DNA of 64,000 bases from positions 58,994,427 to 59,058,426 of the forward strand of contig OZ038387.1 of assembly GCA_964036045.1 (NCBI GenBank), in the 5' to 3' direction. A program made the translations under genes and the position numbers. Source of the stretch: Eutreptiella sp. 'Long Island Sound 2002' (Eukaryota; Euglenozoa; Euglenophyceae; Eutreptiales; Eutreptiaceae). The notes beneath the pieces were generated by a model, which saw only the letters and a list, made by a program, of their open reading frames with translations, ran no database searches and had not been told where the DNA came from. This document shows positions 1 to 12,224 of the stretch, piece by piece (positions within the stretch are counted from its first letter, which is position 1; every line of letters starts with the position of its first letter).

Positions 1-3000
1 CGTCGGCAAAGTCTGTTCTCTGCCACTGTCGGCGAAACCCGCGTTCCCCTCCCAACGCCTCCGCTCCCCTCGTTTGGAGGGGCAATGGGTGTCAGAAAAA
101 CTGCAAATGGTCCCTCTGGCAATAGCGCGTTGAGGGGGCTCACTAAAATGACATTTACCCCCAAACGAATTTTTGGGCGCTGGGTGCTAGTCAAGCCCCC
201 GCCCCCCGTTTACTGAGCCTTTCTGGCACACAACCTCTTCGATGGCACATGGGGCACACTCTACTACCAATATCACGGGCAAAATGCCTGGGACTGCGGT
301 GCAGCACTGATGCGTTACACTACGCGATCCAAAACCCCTCGCCCTGTGTTACAATTTCACACATCAGTGGCGGAGAGCACCGTCCAAGCTTCACGGTCTG
401 GGAGTGACTGCATGTGAAGCCTGTTAGCCCTGGCAGGGGAGTGCACGGAACAGGGGTAGCAGCTGCAATTGTGAGTGGGAAACATTTCACTCTCAAAATA
501 CCTCCTGCACCCCCCCCACACACACACGCAGTTGCCCAGAACTCACAGCGACCAACAGGCAGGTCATGCCAAAGACACAGGACACCGGTTGCACTATACG
601 GCAACCTGCCAGCCTTTCTGAAGCACCCTCCCCCTCGACCCCACTACTTGTACCCGTGTGTGCGTGTGACAGAGGCAACATTTTCCGAACAGTTGTTCCA
701 ATCCAGGCACAGTTGGGGTTCTACACTTGCTTGAAGGCACCAGTCAGTGTGCCGAGTCCCGTCTTCCCTCTGGCGGGTTTCTTATTTGCAATGCCAGGAT
801 TCGCCAGCCGAGTTTCGGCTCAGCGTTCAGCCCCCTCCAACCGCCTTCCTGGCTGCACCCAGGTCCCCCGCTTCCGATGCATCCCTGACTCATGGTCACT
901 GTGGCCGGCTGAAGAGGCCTATTTTGCTTGTAGTGTAAAACACAAACAACACATTTAAGAGAGGTGTGCACGAGCAAATCACGATGCTGCCTCTTGGCCC
1001 AGCAACGGCAAACCCGGCCAACGGAGTGAGAAACCAGGAGCGCATGGCATCGGATGGATCCAAACGCGGCCCCAGGGAGGACTTCTGGGTGCCGTTGACG
1101 AAAAAGTGTGACACCAACCACGAAAACAGAGAGGGGGCAACTGGGGGCAGGCATACGTGTGCTTTGGTGTCTGTTGCTTATACGCCTTTTGCCTGTTTGT
1201 GTGTGTGGGGTGGGGGGACAGGATCTGGACGTTCAAGGGATAATCACCTGAAACGGTGCGGCAAATACTTTCAGCGAGGAGAGCACGAGAGGAATCGGCT
1301 GGAAGTCCAGAAAGGGAGTGACTGCTCAGGGCCCTTGTGGCTTGGCCTTTTTGGGGTACTTTCGTTGCCGATTTCGGCAAAAGATGGCCAGACATGTCTG
1401 CAGAGCACCTACCCTCTGGGGCACGGACAACACAGACAACACCGTTCAGTCTCGAAAGGGCACGTCTCGATGCAAGATGGCTGGTGCCGAGTAGGGCCCG
1501 AAGGGACGCGAGGATAAAGGCAAAACGGCTCGACTACATGCTTCTTGTTGTTGTTGCTTGTTGTTGCCGGCCCGTCGTTTTCAGGCATATCCTGTATCGA
1601 CACCCCTCTTCCCCGCAAGTCTGAGCGTATCAGGGGTTAAGGAACAGAATGAATCCGGCGTGCACCACCTAGAGCTAACCCGAGCTTAGAAGAGGTTGAC
1701 ACCGGTAAATTCACAGCGGCGGTGGGTGTGTCAGCGAGTTGGCCAGGTGTCCCTTTTGGCTGAACCAATATCTCTGAACAGCCCCTGAGTAGTCATGTAG
1801 TCATTACAACAAATGGTGGTACCCACCACCCGTGCCCAGGAACCAGCAATGCTTTGCTGTGTGACGACCAGCAGGTGTTCTTGGACAGCATTTTCAAGCC
1901 AAAAAGTGCCGTGCAACCAGGGGTTGGTTCTTGCGCAAGGCCATGAGCAGCCCTGCAGCACTAGAAAAAAAAAAAGTCCGGCGTGTTGCGCCGGGCAATG
2001 TATGCCCTTTCCTTTCTCACAGTGAAACACATGGACAAATGAACATCAAAGGACAGACATGCATGTATTGTCATGTAACACACATCAAAAAAAGTTGGTC
2101 CTGCCCGCCAGAATTGTTGCCCTACATCCACCGCAGCCATGAAACCCCATTTCTGTGCAAACAAAAAAAAGCAGTGTCAGGAAAAGTGCCGTGGCACCAA
2201 GGGGTGGCTCTTGCGCACGGCGGTTCTTGGGAACAGGGGGGCAGGGGGGTACCACAAACCTCAGCAGCCGGCGTTCAAATCCGCCCGGGACCACAGGCAG
2301 GCACACCTTTTCATCAAGGTCCCCGACATCTTCGAAGTCTAGCGACCGGTCTCTGTAAAATTCTGAGTCAATGGATGGCCCCGTCGTAGCCATGGCTGCG
2401 AAAGAGCCTCAGGAACAGGCAACGGAGGCATGTCTGAGGGTGTGGGTGTAGACCCAAAACTGCATGTGTGCCAAACATGGCTGATACCCTTCCCCCAAAA
2501 TTGATGAGAACGCCCCACTTTGTGAGCTCCTAGTGGGAGTATGTAGTGTGTAACCGATACACCATTTGGTCATGTACTGCCACCTCGTAGATGTAGCAAC
2601 CAAATGGACTTCTGCGAGTGCGACTGGGGGACAATGGGCCATTGTAAGGTGCGTGTAGTGCAGTTCAGGGCCCCCAGCACTGCGATTGTTCTTTGTTAAT
2701 CCCCATGAATCACCGTGTACCACGATTGAGGACCCACAGAAGGCAGGATCACTCAACGAGAATTCAGGCTCATCGAATTTCGGTGCAGCATCACCGAGCA
2801 CTCGAACAATGCAGCAGGTTCTAAAAACTCCCTGAATTCAACCGCCATACTGGAGTTGCTGTGTCACCACTGAGCAACACACTCTTCACACGCATGCTTG
2901 TCATCGTCTGGCGCAATGCATACTATTCAATGGGCAACCGTATTACCGACTACCGACTACCAATTACCCATCTCCTGACAAACGAATGTAGCCAGCCACC

Positions 3001-4149
3001 TCAATTAAACCTAATATCTACAGACTGCACCCCAATCCACAAAGCACAAGACCCTGATCATAGCAGCATCATAGCTAACAGTAACGCAGACCTCATGTAC
3101 ATTGACACAAGCTGCACCGTGGGCCATTCACGTACCTGAGGATGAGGCTTTGTCCCTCTCTCTGCTGCGACTGCGAGACTGCCGGAGCATGCCACTGCCA
3201 AGTAAAGCCCTGAAGCACGGCGATTGGGCAACGGATTGCGTGATGGGGGTTGGGGCTTTTTGAGAGCCCTGCCGTGGGCTGACCCTTTTCAGCACACGGC
3301 GTTTCGCCAAAAAAGGAACCACCTGCCCAAAACGAAGGGGTTTCGGAGGTTTTGGTCGTCCTTGAACTTGCAAAAAGATAAGGTTAGGGCTTTGACACGC
3401 TGTTTTTAGGACACAGGCAGGCTGTGAACCTGCAAACGAAGGTGGGGGGTTCAACGTGTAGGGTTCTTGAGAACTGGAGAGGGTGACCCGAGTTAGAACA
3501 ATGGAGGGGTTGGGTGGGTTGTGTGGACCTGGGGTGTGGGGGGTGGACCGACATCCGTGTGAATGATTGTTGCAGTGGCACAAGGCACACTGGCTCGACA
3601 AAACTTCTGCAATTCCTACACACGGGATAAAGCTGAGCTCCCGACCCTCCACTCTTTGTTGCAGCGCGCACTGGCGCTGTGCTCCAGTAGTACTGAGTGT
3701 GGCCACTTGTGCCCAGTCAACCAACTCCCCGTTTTACCAGAATTATAAAGGGGCGAGATACCTCGTCCTTAGAAAATGGTTGTTCAATGCGGGCCAGAGA
3801 AGGCTGGAGAGGCATTGAGCTGCTGCGCATATGCCCCCTCCGCACGCCTGCAATGCGCGGAGCCTGATGTATGCTCGATGCTCGACGAGCGATGAAGATA
3901 CGTACAGAGTCACAGTTTCGGACATGTACACAGAAACGCGATCGTCACGGAAACATGAAGTCACGCGGCGCACAGGGGCAACACACAAGCACACAGTTGG
4001 GGACAACGAACATCAAGGAGCAGTGAAAGGCATCATACCTATGGGCAGGGGACTGAGAAGAAGAAGCCTTTTCATCTGAATGCGCCAGTGAAGCCGCGTT
4101 TGAGCCGTTTGGGGATACGGGGACGGAGCCTTGCAAGGAACCGGACCAG
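1..4149. other. Gene-poor stretch, no supported gene
   Basis: I see no recognisable domain, RNA gene or mobile element. A diverged direct repeat of about 41 bp occurs at 1901-1942 and 2181-2221; both copies share the core aaaagtgccgtg and then a G-rich, ttgcgca-containing end. An open frame on the minus strand at 3724-3128 (198 codons) ends in an Arg/Ser-rich tail (SRSRSRERDK). That could be part of an SR-type exon, but the rest of the frame is low in recognisable structure, so I do not call it a gene. Confidence 0.5.
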
Positions 4150-4974
4150 TTGTGCGGATCGGGGCCCTGTTTAAGGATACGGGCAGGGGTGAACAAGGGC
4201 TGCACTAAGAGGGCAAGCCTAGAAGCATTGAGCAGCATTGAGCCGCCACAGGACGTGGTGTCAAACGCCATCTCTCTTTGCGTCTTTTTCATCGGAAGCA
4301 GTCGTTCCGCAGAGTGTTCACGTGTGCGTTCAGAAAGCACTTCGAAGGCCGCAGACAGGCCTGAAGGCTGGGGCATAGGTCCGGATAGCCTTCTCCTATC
4401 TTCAGTTGGTCCAATGGTATTGGGACGAGTCCGGGACCTTGTCCTGCCCCTGTCGTCCCGTCTAAAGATGATGCGTCGCGATTCGACTCGGTGTGCATCT
4501 TTGCTTCACCGCCCCGAATCGGGCGGTCGAGTCAATCGGAAATTGGGAAACCGACACTTAAAAACGGCCCGCGACGTAACAGAATGCACAATTGCATGTC
4601 GTCAGGTCTTGTGTAACACGTACAAATGTCATCGCGCGTTGCAGCCCCAAAGCGGTCAGTGTTTCGTGTGGTTCAGAGGCGCACGTGCAGAGCGATGGAT
4701 ACCTGATTATGCAGAGGCGACGGTTGCTGGACTTCCAGACCGGGAATGGGTATGTCAAGATAATCAGGGTCCATGTAGTCCAGCGCATCCAGACGGAGAG
4801 CTATACACATGGTTTGCAGGCAGTGTGCCAAGGCTTGTGCTCAGAGGCTATGCCGACAAATGCGACACATGGGCGACGGCGATTGCACTTTGTTGTGCTG
4901 TTGAATCCCGTCCGGGCCGCCGTGGTCGTCCACGGGCAGCTCAACCGGGACTCCGCGACACATTGGGACACTAA
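4150..4974 (+). CDS. Unassigned long open frame (possible exon)
   Basis: A 274-codon open frame, long for chance in DNA of this composition, but I recognise no family. The C-terminal half is rich in Cys and Trp (residues about 145-250), with Cys pairs such as CTIAC and CDTW; this could be a small disulphide-rich extracellular module, but no definite domain pattern can be matched. A second frame at 4592-5245 (217 codons) overlaps it on the same strand. Only one of the two could be real, and both may be chance. No splice sites were fixed and no start can be preferred. Function unknown. Confidence 0.25.
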   Translation: MCGSGPCLRIRAGVNKGCTKRASLEALSSIEPPQDVVSNAISLCVFFIGSSRSAECSRVRSESTSKAADRPEGWGIGPDSLLLSSVGPMVLGRVRDLVLPLSSRLKMMRRDSTRCASLLHRPESGGRVNRKLGNRHLKTARDVTECTIACRQVLCNTYKCHRALQPQSGQCFVWFRGARAERWIPDYAEATVAGLPDREWVCQDNQGPCSPAHPDGELYTWFAGSVPRLVLRGYADKCDTWATAIALCCAVESRPGRRGRPRAAQPGLRDTLGH

Positions 4975-7900
4975 GAATGGGGAACCGAGTTCGCTACGGC
5001 GCAGTCCAGCCTGTAGTTTCGGGATTGACAAGGCGTTGTACTCTCCTGTGCGACTCCGAGTATTCAAGGGCTGTCTATCAAGGATTGGCAGTGGGCACAT
5101 GAGCACACCATTTCTGTTTGGGGAGGCCACCATCTTTGATCGTTGGGTGGTCAATCAAAACAGTTCACGGTACGACATCAACAAGCAGGATAATACACCT
5201 GGAGAATGCATGAAAGGGAGAGCGCAAAGTAGGAAACCTGCATGAGGGGTCCGCCATCTCACAGGCAACTTCCCGGCTTACAATGCCAAAGGTGGAAATC
5301 AGAGAGCTGCAGATTGTTCCCCAAGAGGGAGGCGCTGCATGCACGCTGTGCAAGGCTTCCAACCAAACCAGGCCCCATGGTTTCGCCTCATAGGCCCTCA
5401 AAACGCTGTACCTTGGAGGCATCTGGAGTGCGCTGTAACTGCCCCCCCCAAAAAAAAACGCGAATGGGCTCTGAGCACAACCTCAATGCAAACATGTGCA
5501 CAACATGCCCAGTTATGGGGCAGTGTTTGCCTCGCGTGTGCTGGGCACACTACTTTGGCAAGTGTCCTAGAGTTCCAAAATAGCCCCTCCCATGTAGAAG
5601 TAAGTCCCTAAGCACAAGAAGTAGCCACCCTACCAGCCAAATCATCCACAACACCATCCCTAGAAATTGCAGCACACATCTGACATTCGCTGTGCTTCAC
5701 AAACATTTTTGTGTCTCCATGCATGTGTGGGTCAATACATTCAGCACAATAACTTCTTTGCATTCACCACAAAATGTGGTGCTGTTGACAGCACAAACCA
5801 TGCATATCAACCTCATCCCCACCATAATCTTACATGGCAGCCATGTTGCTTGCATCAGCAATCGTCCACAGCTGGTCCATACACGGGTAACCGACCTGCA
5901 TCCGAATACAAAATTGTGCGACGTGCAACAAAATGCACATTGACTGATGCACTCATTCTTCAGGGCACATCAGATGTTTCTAACCAAAACCCGACCCTCT
6001 ACCATGGTTGTTGTATAATTGTTGTCATGACATGGGAGTGCGAAGACTGAATGGGCTTCATGTCCCGAATGCCTTGGGTCCCTAAACCAGGAAGGCATCA
6101 AAGTGGCTGCATAACCCCTACTGCATTACGGTCCCTAGTGCGTGGAGGACTGAAATGGCTGCATAAACCCTGCCATATTTGTCCCCAAAGTGGGGAGTAC
6201 TTGCATGGAACCCACGCTTTTTGAGGGTACTCAAGACAGGAAAGTCTTGGATAGTACTTGGGATAGCGCAGGTTGGAGGCAATTAATCCTAAGAAGCTGC
6301 GTGGCACGTGCACAGCCTAAAGCCGAAACGGTGTTACCCTTTGTACCCAAACGGTGTTACCATTTGTATCCGCCCCTGTCCTAATATGGGTGACAAACTA
6401 GGTTTGGGAAAACAATGGAAGCACAACACCCCAACAACTAGACAAGGGCACATGTGGACAAACGGTTCCAAGGGGGACATAAAGTTCAAGGCATGTAGGA
6501 GGATGCCCTTGGGTGCAGATGTGCTCAAAGCACATTTGAGCACGTCTGCACCCATACCTGGATGCTAAGGTTTGTGCGGACTTCTTTGCTGGTGAGAATT
6601 TTGTGCCAAGGCTGGTCAAGGGCCACCAAAGGAGGTGAAAGGCTGCAAAGCTTTCTTGAGGGTTGCCAAGGTTGGTCAAGGCTTACAAGGGGTAGTCAAG
6701 GGTTTCCAAGAATGCTAAGCTCATCAAGGGTCAGTGTGCGCAACTGTATGGGCTTCAATTACTTTGCTGCAGACAGCAAATGTGCCGAAATTTGCTGAGA
6801 GTTAAAATTGCTGGTTACTGCATACCAATGATCATGGATATGGTTACCTATGCAAAGTGCGCACACTGTGCCGCCCTCGCCCAGAGTGAACATTGAGGCT
6901 GGCTGCTGTGAATCATTGCGCCTGCTTTAAGGCAATGACAGTATGTGTGTGAAAATTCGACGGTGAAAGCATCCGCACTGCCAATGTGGAGATAGCCAGC
7001 ACCTACACCTGCAGCCAACTGCGAGGCATGCACCCCAACATTCTTTTTTTTTAATCGAGACCGAAATTCCACCCAGTGCCAGTGGAGCGTTCACATCGCA
7101 GGTTATGGGCTAACCTCGTCCCTCATTCGGCACGGTGGGGTGGCGGAAGGAACGAGTCCTTTGCCTTGCCCTCTCTCCATAGAAACGGGTACCAGTGCCC
7201 TCACAGACCTTCCGGAGTGGCTCCTAAAATCCGATTAATATGATGGCATCGCCAAAGTCCTCCAGTAGGACCTCCATGTTCCACATGTCTTCCGGGATCA
7301 CTGTGGTTGCTGCCACTAATTAGGACGTTTTGGTATTGGCATAGTCTACGTTTCCCCAGGACGTTTAGGTCTAAGCAGTAGAATGCAGCGTACATACCCC
7401 AGCTTTTCAGAGCAGATGGCGTTCTTGGCCACTGTCTCGGTGACTGCAACGTGCATTGCGGCCACGTGGTGGCGCCCTTTTCTTTCCCAACACCCCAACA
7501 TTCATCAAAATGCAATACCACACATGCATGGTACTACTGTGTGCTTTCAAAATCATATCACACCCTGAGCTTTGACACTAGGGCAGCACAAGCACCAACT
7601 CAGCATCCCAGTGGGAACTTGATCAGGATCACTGATGCCATGACTCAATGAAATTCAGATATTCTTGCCCATCGCTCACAGCGAGATCTTGGCACCAGTG
7701 AGTCCAAAGCTGCCTGCTCTCTGCAGCACTCACGAAAGCTTTCCGCCCTGTCAGTGCTGGGTGTCTCCCTGGTGCTGTGTGCGCAGTTGTGCTCATTGCC
7801 CCATTGCCCCGGGCGACTCAGACATGGCCACAGGGGACTCAATTGTTTGGCGTCTCTTTTCTGAGATGAAAACTTTATCTGTGATTGATGAGAACGGGCG

Positions 7901-10900
7901 CACCAGCAGGGGCCCGTGCCAAGCGTGGCATAGAGGATGGCTCTAACCCAGCAATGAGGAACATGCAGTAGCCGTTCACCAAGATCGATCTTTCCATGAA
8001 TTAGAAGGGGTACTCCTTCTAAAATCGTTCAATGTTCAAATGCAGGCGTGGCTACCACCCATTCTTCGAATTCAAATTGACCGCATCTAGAATGCCAAGT
8101 AGGTCCTGGTTGACCATGTGTGTCAGATTTAATCTGCACCCTGACACTCCTTCTCACTTCAGATTGCCTGAAGAACAGTGAACAATCATGTGCTAATGAT
8201 TAAGGGCTTAGATCCTGACATAAAGCCCAGGAACCCAGGACCTTTTCCGAGACTCTGCCTTGTCAATGACACTTAGTGTCCTCACTGCTGCCAGCACAGA
8301 AAAAACACATTGCCGATGGGACAACATCATTCGTTTGAGGGTCAGCACATTGCCCCTTGCGCATGTCTAACGCCGGGTCAAACCAGCATGCCCCTGTGAA
8401 GACATGTGCTCAGCTTCTGTATAGCCTCCATCTCATGGCATGCTGCCATCAGTGTAGCTCTGGGAGGGTGGCTTGCTTACGGTCTCTACCCTGCAGGTGC
8501 TACAGCCCCAGAGCGGTCGCTTACCTCCAGACGGTTTCCAGGTTGACAGATAGCAATAGCGGGCTAAAAAACACGGACGGGAGGAATTAGATCTGATGCA
8601 TGCGAGAAATGGAGTTGCAGATGCCACCAGGCAACAGAACAAGAGGAAGAGGGAACCTCTACCTTCTGTGCCTATTCATTTGTCCACAAAAGGTGCCGTG
8701 TGGCCCTGTTTTTCACCTCCTAACAGGATATTTTTGAGCAGGCTATAAAGATGACATGTTGCATACAAGCTTCATTCCCTGTCAAAGAACCCTAGGCATC
8801 AACTGTGGACACTGACAGTGCCCGGTGGCCCAACCCATCCCAACATGCAAGACCCTCGACACCAGCCTACTCTCCGCAGGACAGGCAAAAATCGGATACT
8901 CGGTAAGCCGAAATCGTGTCGTCCCGTCCTTGTGCAATGCGTTGCAGGGCTGGCACATGGCGTCTTCAATGCCCAGCCCAGATCAGGGAAGGCACCAGTC
9001 CGCAGGGGATCCTCTGCTGAGACAGCGCCCTGCGTACGCACAACATGCATGTGGTTCATCACCGCTTCCAGGCTGCAGGTGGACTCATTGCCATCCTCCA
9101 TCCAGTCCATCTTGTGCACCAACGGGTTGCATTGCCTGGCAGTGGGTTGTTAACACAGAACCAACCCTGACATGCACGATCCAGATCCTCTATCCCACTC
9201 CGGTTGGCTCACGCCCGTGCATGCTGCATTCTCGACCACGAGAACTGCGGTTAACAAATTGGCCGTCAGGCGGGGTTCTTGGGGTTACATGGGGGGGAGG
9301 GGTACATGCCAGATTCGCCGGATGACAGCCATGAAATCGGAGGAAACAACGTCGGTACAAATTACTATGTCCAAGTGAGACGTCCTCATCGTCCAGGTGT
9401 TCGCGTCCGATTGCGAAGCCTTGGCTTGCAAAGGCAATTGGCCATGTCCACATCGGGATGGTGGTTGATGCGTTGCTTCCACATTGGGACAACAAACTCC
9501 CCGTCGAGCCCAAAGAATTCAAACCAGCACTATTCGCGCGCAACGCGTGCGTCGATGAATTTGCTTCTTTTGCGCATCAGCATCAGCACAGCGGTACTGG
9601 AGGGCTGGAGGTGGCAGGCAAGCGGCGGCCTCGGCAATATCCATGTGACAACGGTCCATGTCCACTCCGTGGACATCATCACCTGACAAGATATAGCCAC
9701 AGCTTCTGTAAGCCAGCGGCCAGGGCCGCATTGGAACAGCAGCAGGGCAGGCTTGAAAGCCCGGCAGGGGGAACGGGGGGGGGGGGGGTTCCCCCCACCA
9801 GTCAAAAAGTGCTCTGGCCCTGTTGAATGGAAATTGATATTTTGAGCGGCCCATGATGCCCAAAAGGTTTCAAAACGCTCGCACTTATCCATTTCTTTCA
9901 GGCTGGCGTTGTCCAGGGTCACCGTTTGTTTCGATAGAAATGCCGTCTTCGCTGACCCGCACCGTCAGCGCCGCACCGCGCGCATTGCGCCTTGCGCAAT
10001 TGACCAATTCACGTCAGTGACCCGAAGTGGCTGCTCTGCTTTGCGTGATTCGAAGCTGGCGCGACCACGGGCTGGGGCTCAAGCAAAATGATCGGAATTG
10101 CAGACATTGAGAACACACGTCCCACTTGTCCCATCGTCGTCGACTGTGGCACCGTGGCTGTCGCGTAGAAAACAGGGCGAAGAAGAAGGAGCCCTGCTCT
10201 GACGGTAGAGAAATTCACGGGTATGCGGCGCTGGTCATGATGGCAGAGAGGGACCGTACAAAGCGTATGAACTTGTCACCCGATAGATAAATCAATCAGG
10301 AACAAAGTCGGGTCCAATACAAATTTGGTGACGGACTGCAGGGAACGCCCTTACAGTAGCTCCGACAGAGGTGGGGTTGGGTTGGGGGGGGGGGGATGGC
10401 ATAGAGGCGAACTAAGGATGCCGGTTGGCACTTCCGGGTGTACACATTGTTTTGAGTTTTTGGCAATAAATTGTTCAAGTTGCTTCTGGGGGGTTGGGGT
10501 GAGGGGGCTGCATGCGCTGCAAATGATCGGCATCAGTGGCACTTTCCAATTCATTGGCCATGTGCGCCCTCTATGCATTTGAGTGTGAGGCCGACAGAGA
10601 GACACAAGACACAAGCTATTCGCGAGGGTAGTTTGGGTCGGTAAGGTGTGTTAACCTTTCGCAGCAAACTGACACCGCAAGCTCCCGAATGTGAATTATG
10701 TAAATGTGACATGCAAACTGATGGTGGGAAAATGCACGTGTGCGAAGTGTATATGTACTTTTTTTGGCTGTGGCTGTACATGCAAACGTCTGATAAGTGG
10801 TAATAGTAATAGTAACATGCAATTTTCACCTGCAATTTCGGTATGAAAACCTTGGCGATAAACGTGAAACGCCACCCCTTCGCTTCCCAAGGCACACCGG

Positions 10901-11180
10901 ACCTCGTTTCGTTGGGGAAAAAAGGGGTTGGGGGGCGTGACCTCCATCGTACGGATGGGACTGGTGCAACACGGGCCAAAAACTCGAAACCCAAGCGCAG
11001 AGGCATGCGGTTGGAGATCGACCAGTGCTCGTTGCGTAATTCACACGGCTGCATCGGTAAGGCCGTCACCAGCCTGTATCACCACGGGTACGGTGATGCG
11101 CATGCTGGGACTGCCCCCGACAGCACCACTGTCATGCGTCCCAAGCCGGGCATTTCCCTGCCTACGGCGGCAGCCAGTGC
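4975..11180. other. Gene-poor stretch, no supported gene
   Basis: Only short overlapping frames in all six phases, with none that I recognise. It includes two poly-G runs (9775-9788 and 10384-10395). Frames on the minus strand around 8800-9920 have somewhat protein-like composition, but shift phase repeatedly and show no domain I can name. Confidence 0.5.
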
Positions 11181-12224
11181 TCACCAGCCGCCAAAGCCGC
11201 CACGGACCCTGCTCGCCCCACCGTAGCCACCGGCATAGCGAGCAACAGAGCCACCGAGGGCGCCACCACCAACGATGCCGCCCCAGGCGCCACCGCCATA
11301 GCCACCGCCATACACGCCACCCACGATCGGTGAACCAAAAAACCTCCCGTCCATCACCCCATCGGCGGCATCCAGCCGGAGGGCCGTTCCGGAGTAGCCT
11401 CCGCTGGGCAGGGTAGGGTAGGGACCACCCACGACGGAGGCTCCGGGGGCATTGAGTCCTACAGCACCCCCCACAACAATCGGCGGGGCGTCCACCACAA
11501 CCGGAGGAGCCCGAGTCACCACCGGAGCGGGGCGGTCCACGTAAACGACGTTGTCCCGGACGGGGCCTGGGACATGGCGAGGGACGTGCGTGAGCTTCTC
11601 GACGACCCGCTCCACGGGGACCTCGACGACCTTCTCGATCACCCGTTCCACGGGCACATGCACGATCTTCTCCACCGGCACGTGCACAATCTTCTCCACC
11701 AGCCGCTCCTCTGGCACCTCCACGATCTTCTCGACGATCCGCTCGACGGGGACGTCCACTTCGACGTGCTTCACCTGCGGCACAGGCACGTGGACGATCT
11801 TCTCGCGGACGACCTCGTACGGCCGGTCCACCGTTTGGACGTTCTTGACGATGCGGTCCACAGGCACGTGCCGCACCCGCTCCACGGGGACGTGGACCAC
11901 CTTTTCTACGATGGTCTCGACCGGGACCTCCACAACGTTTTCGACGATGTGCTCGACCGGGTACGTGACGGGCTTCTCGGTGACCACCTCCACCGGCGTG
12001 GGCACCTCCACAATCTGCGTCACGACCACGTCCTTGGGCACGTGGACGACCTTCTCGATCAGAACTTCCTCCGGGACCTCCACGATTTGCTCCACAGGGA
12101 CCGGCTGCTGGTAGACGTGTTCGATGATGTGCTCCTCGGGGTACGGCACAGCCACTTCCCTGATATGCTCGTACTCCACCGGCACCTCGACCACTCTCTC
12201 GAAGTGACGTAGGTTCTCGATGAT
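11181..12224 (-). CDS. Alveolin, second (terminal) exon: EVPVE core and Gly-rich tail
   Basis: This encodes the cortical alveolin core. About 240 residues are dominated by short Val-Pro-Val-Glu and Ile-Val-Glu-Lys units (for example VEVPVERVVEK), the signature of alveolins, which form the filament network under alveolar sacs (inner membrane complex) in alveolates. The core is followed by a Pro/Val linker, one more DAADGVMDG unit with FFGSPIV, and a Gly/Tyr/Trp-rich tail ending at the stop at 11181. The frame is open to 12323, but upstream of 12224 it becomes Arg/Gly/His-rich and unlike alveolin, so I place the acceptor at cag before 12224 (phase 0). An alternative acceptor, tgtgtgcag at about 12280, would add about 17 residues. 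I infer that it joins the exon at 14207-15268, because that exon carries the same rare DAADG unit and ends in matching EVPV-type sequence. Two tandem paralogues are the alternative. Confidence 0.8.
   Translation of the reverse strand: MIENLRHFERVVEVPVEYEHIREVAVPYPEEHIIEHVYQQPVPVEQIVEVPEEVLIEKVVHVPKDVVVTQIVEVPTPVEVVTEKPVTYPVEHIVENVVEVPVETIVEKVVHVPVERVRHVPVDRIVKNVQTVDRPYEVVREKIVHVPVPQVKHVEVDVPVERIVEKIVEVPEERLVEKIVHVPVEKIVHVPVERVIEKVVEVPVERVVEKLTHVPRHVPGPVRDNVVYVDRPAPVVTRAPPVVVDAPPIVVGGAVGLNAPGASVVGGPYPTLPSGGYSGTALRLDAADGVMDGRFFGSPIVGGVYGGGYGGGAWGGIVGGGALGGSVARYAGGYGGASRVRGGFGGW

Noticed and set aside
3128-3724. Arg/Ser-rich tail (RQSRSRSRERDK) suggesting an SR splicing factor
   Set aside because: No RNA-recognition motif or other domain in the frame; too short a match.
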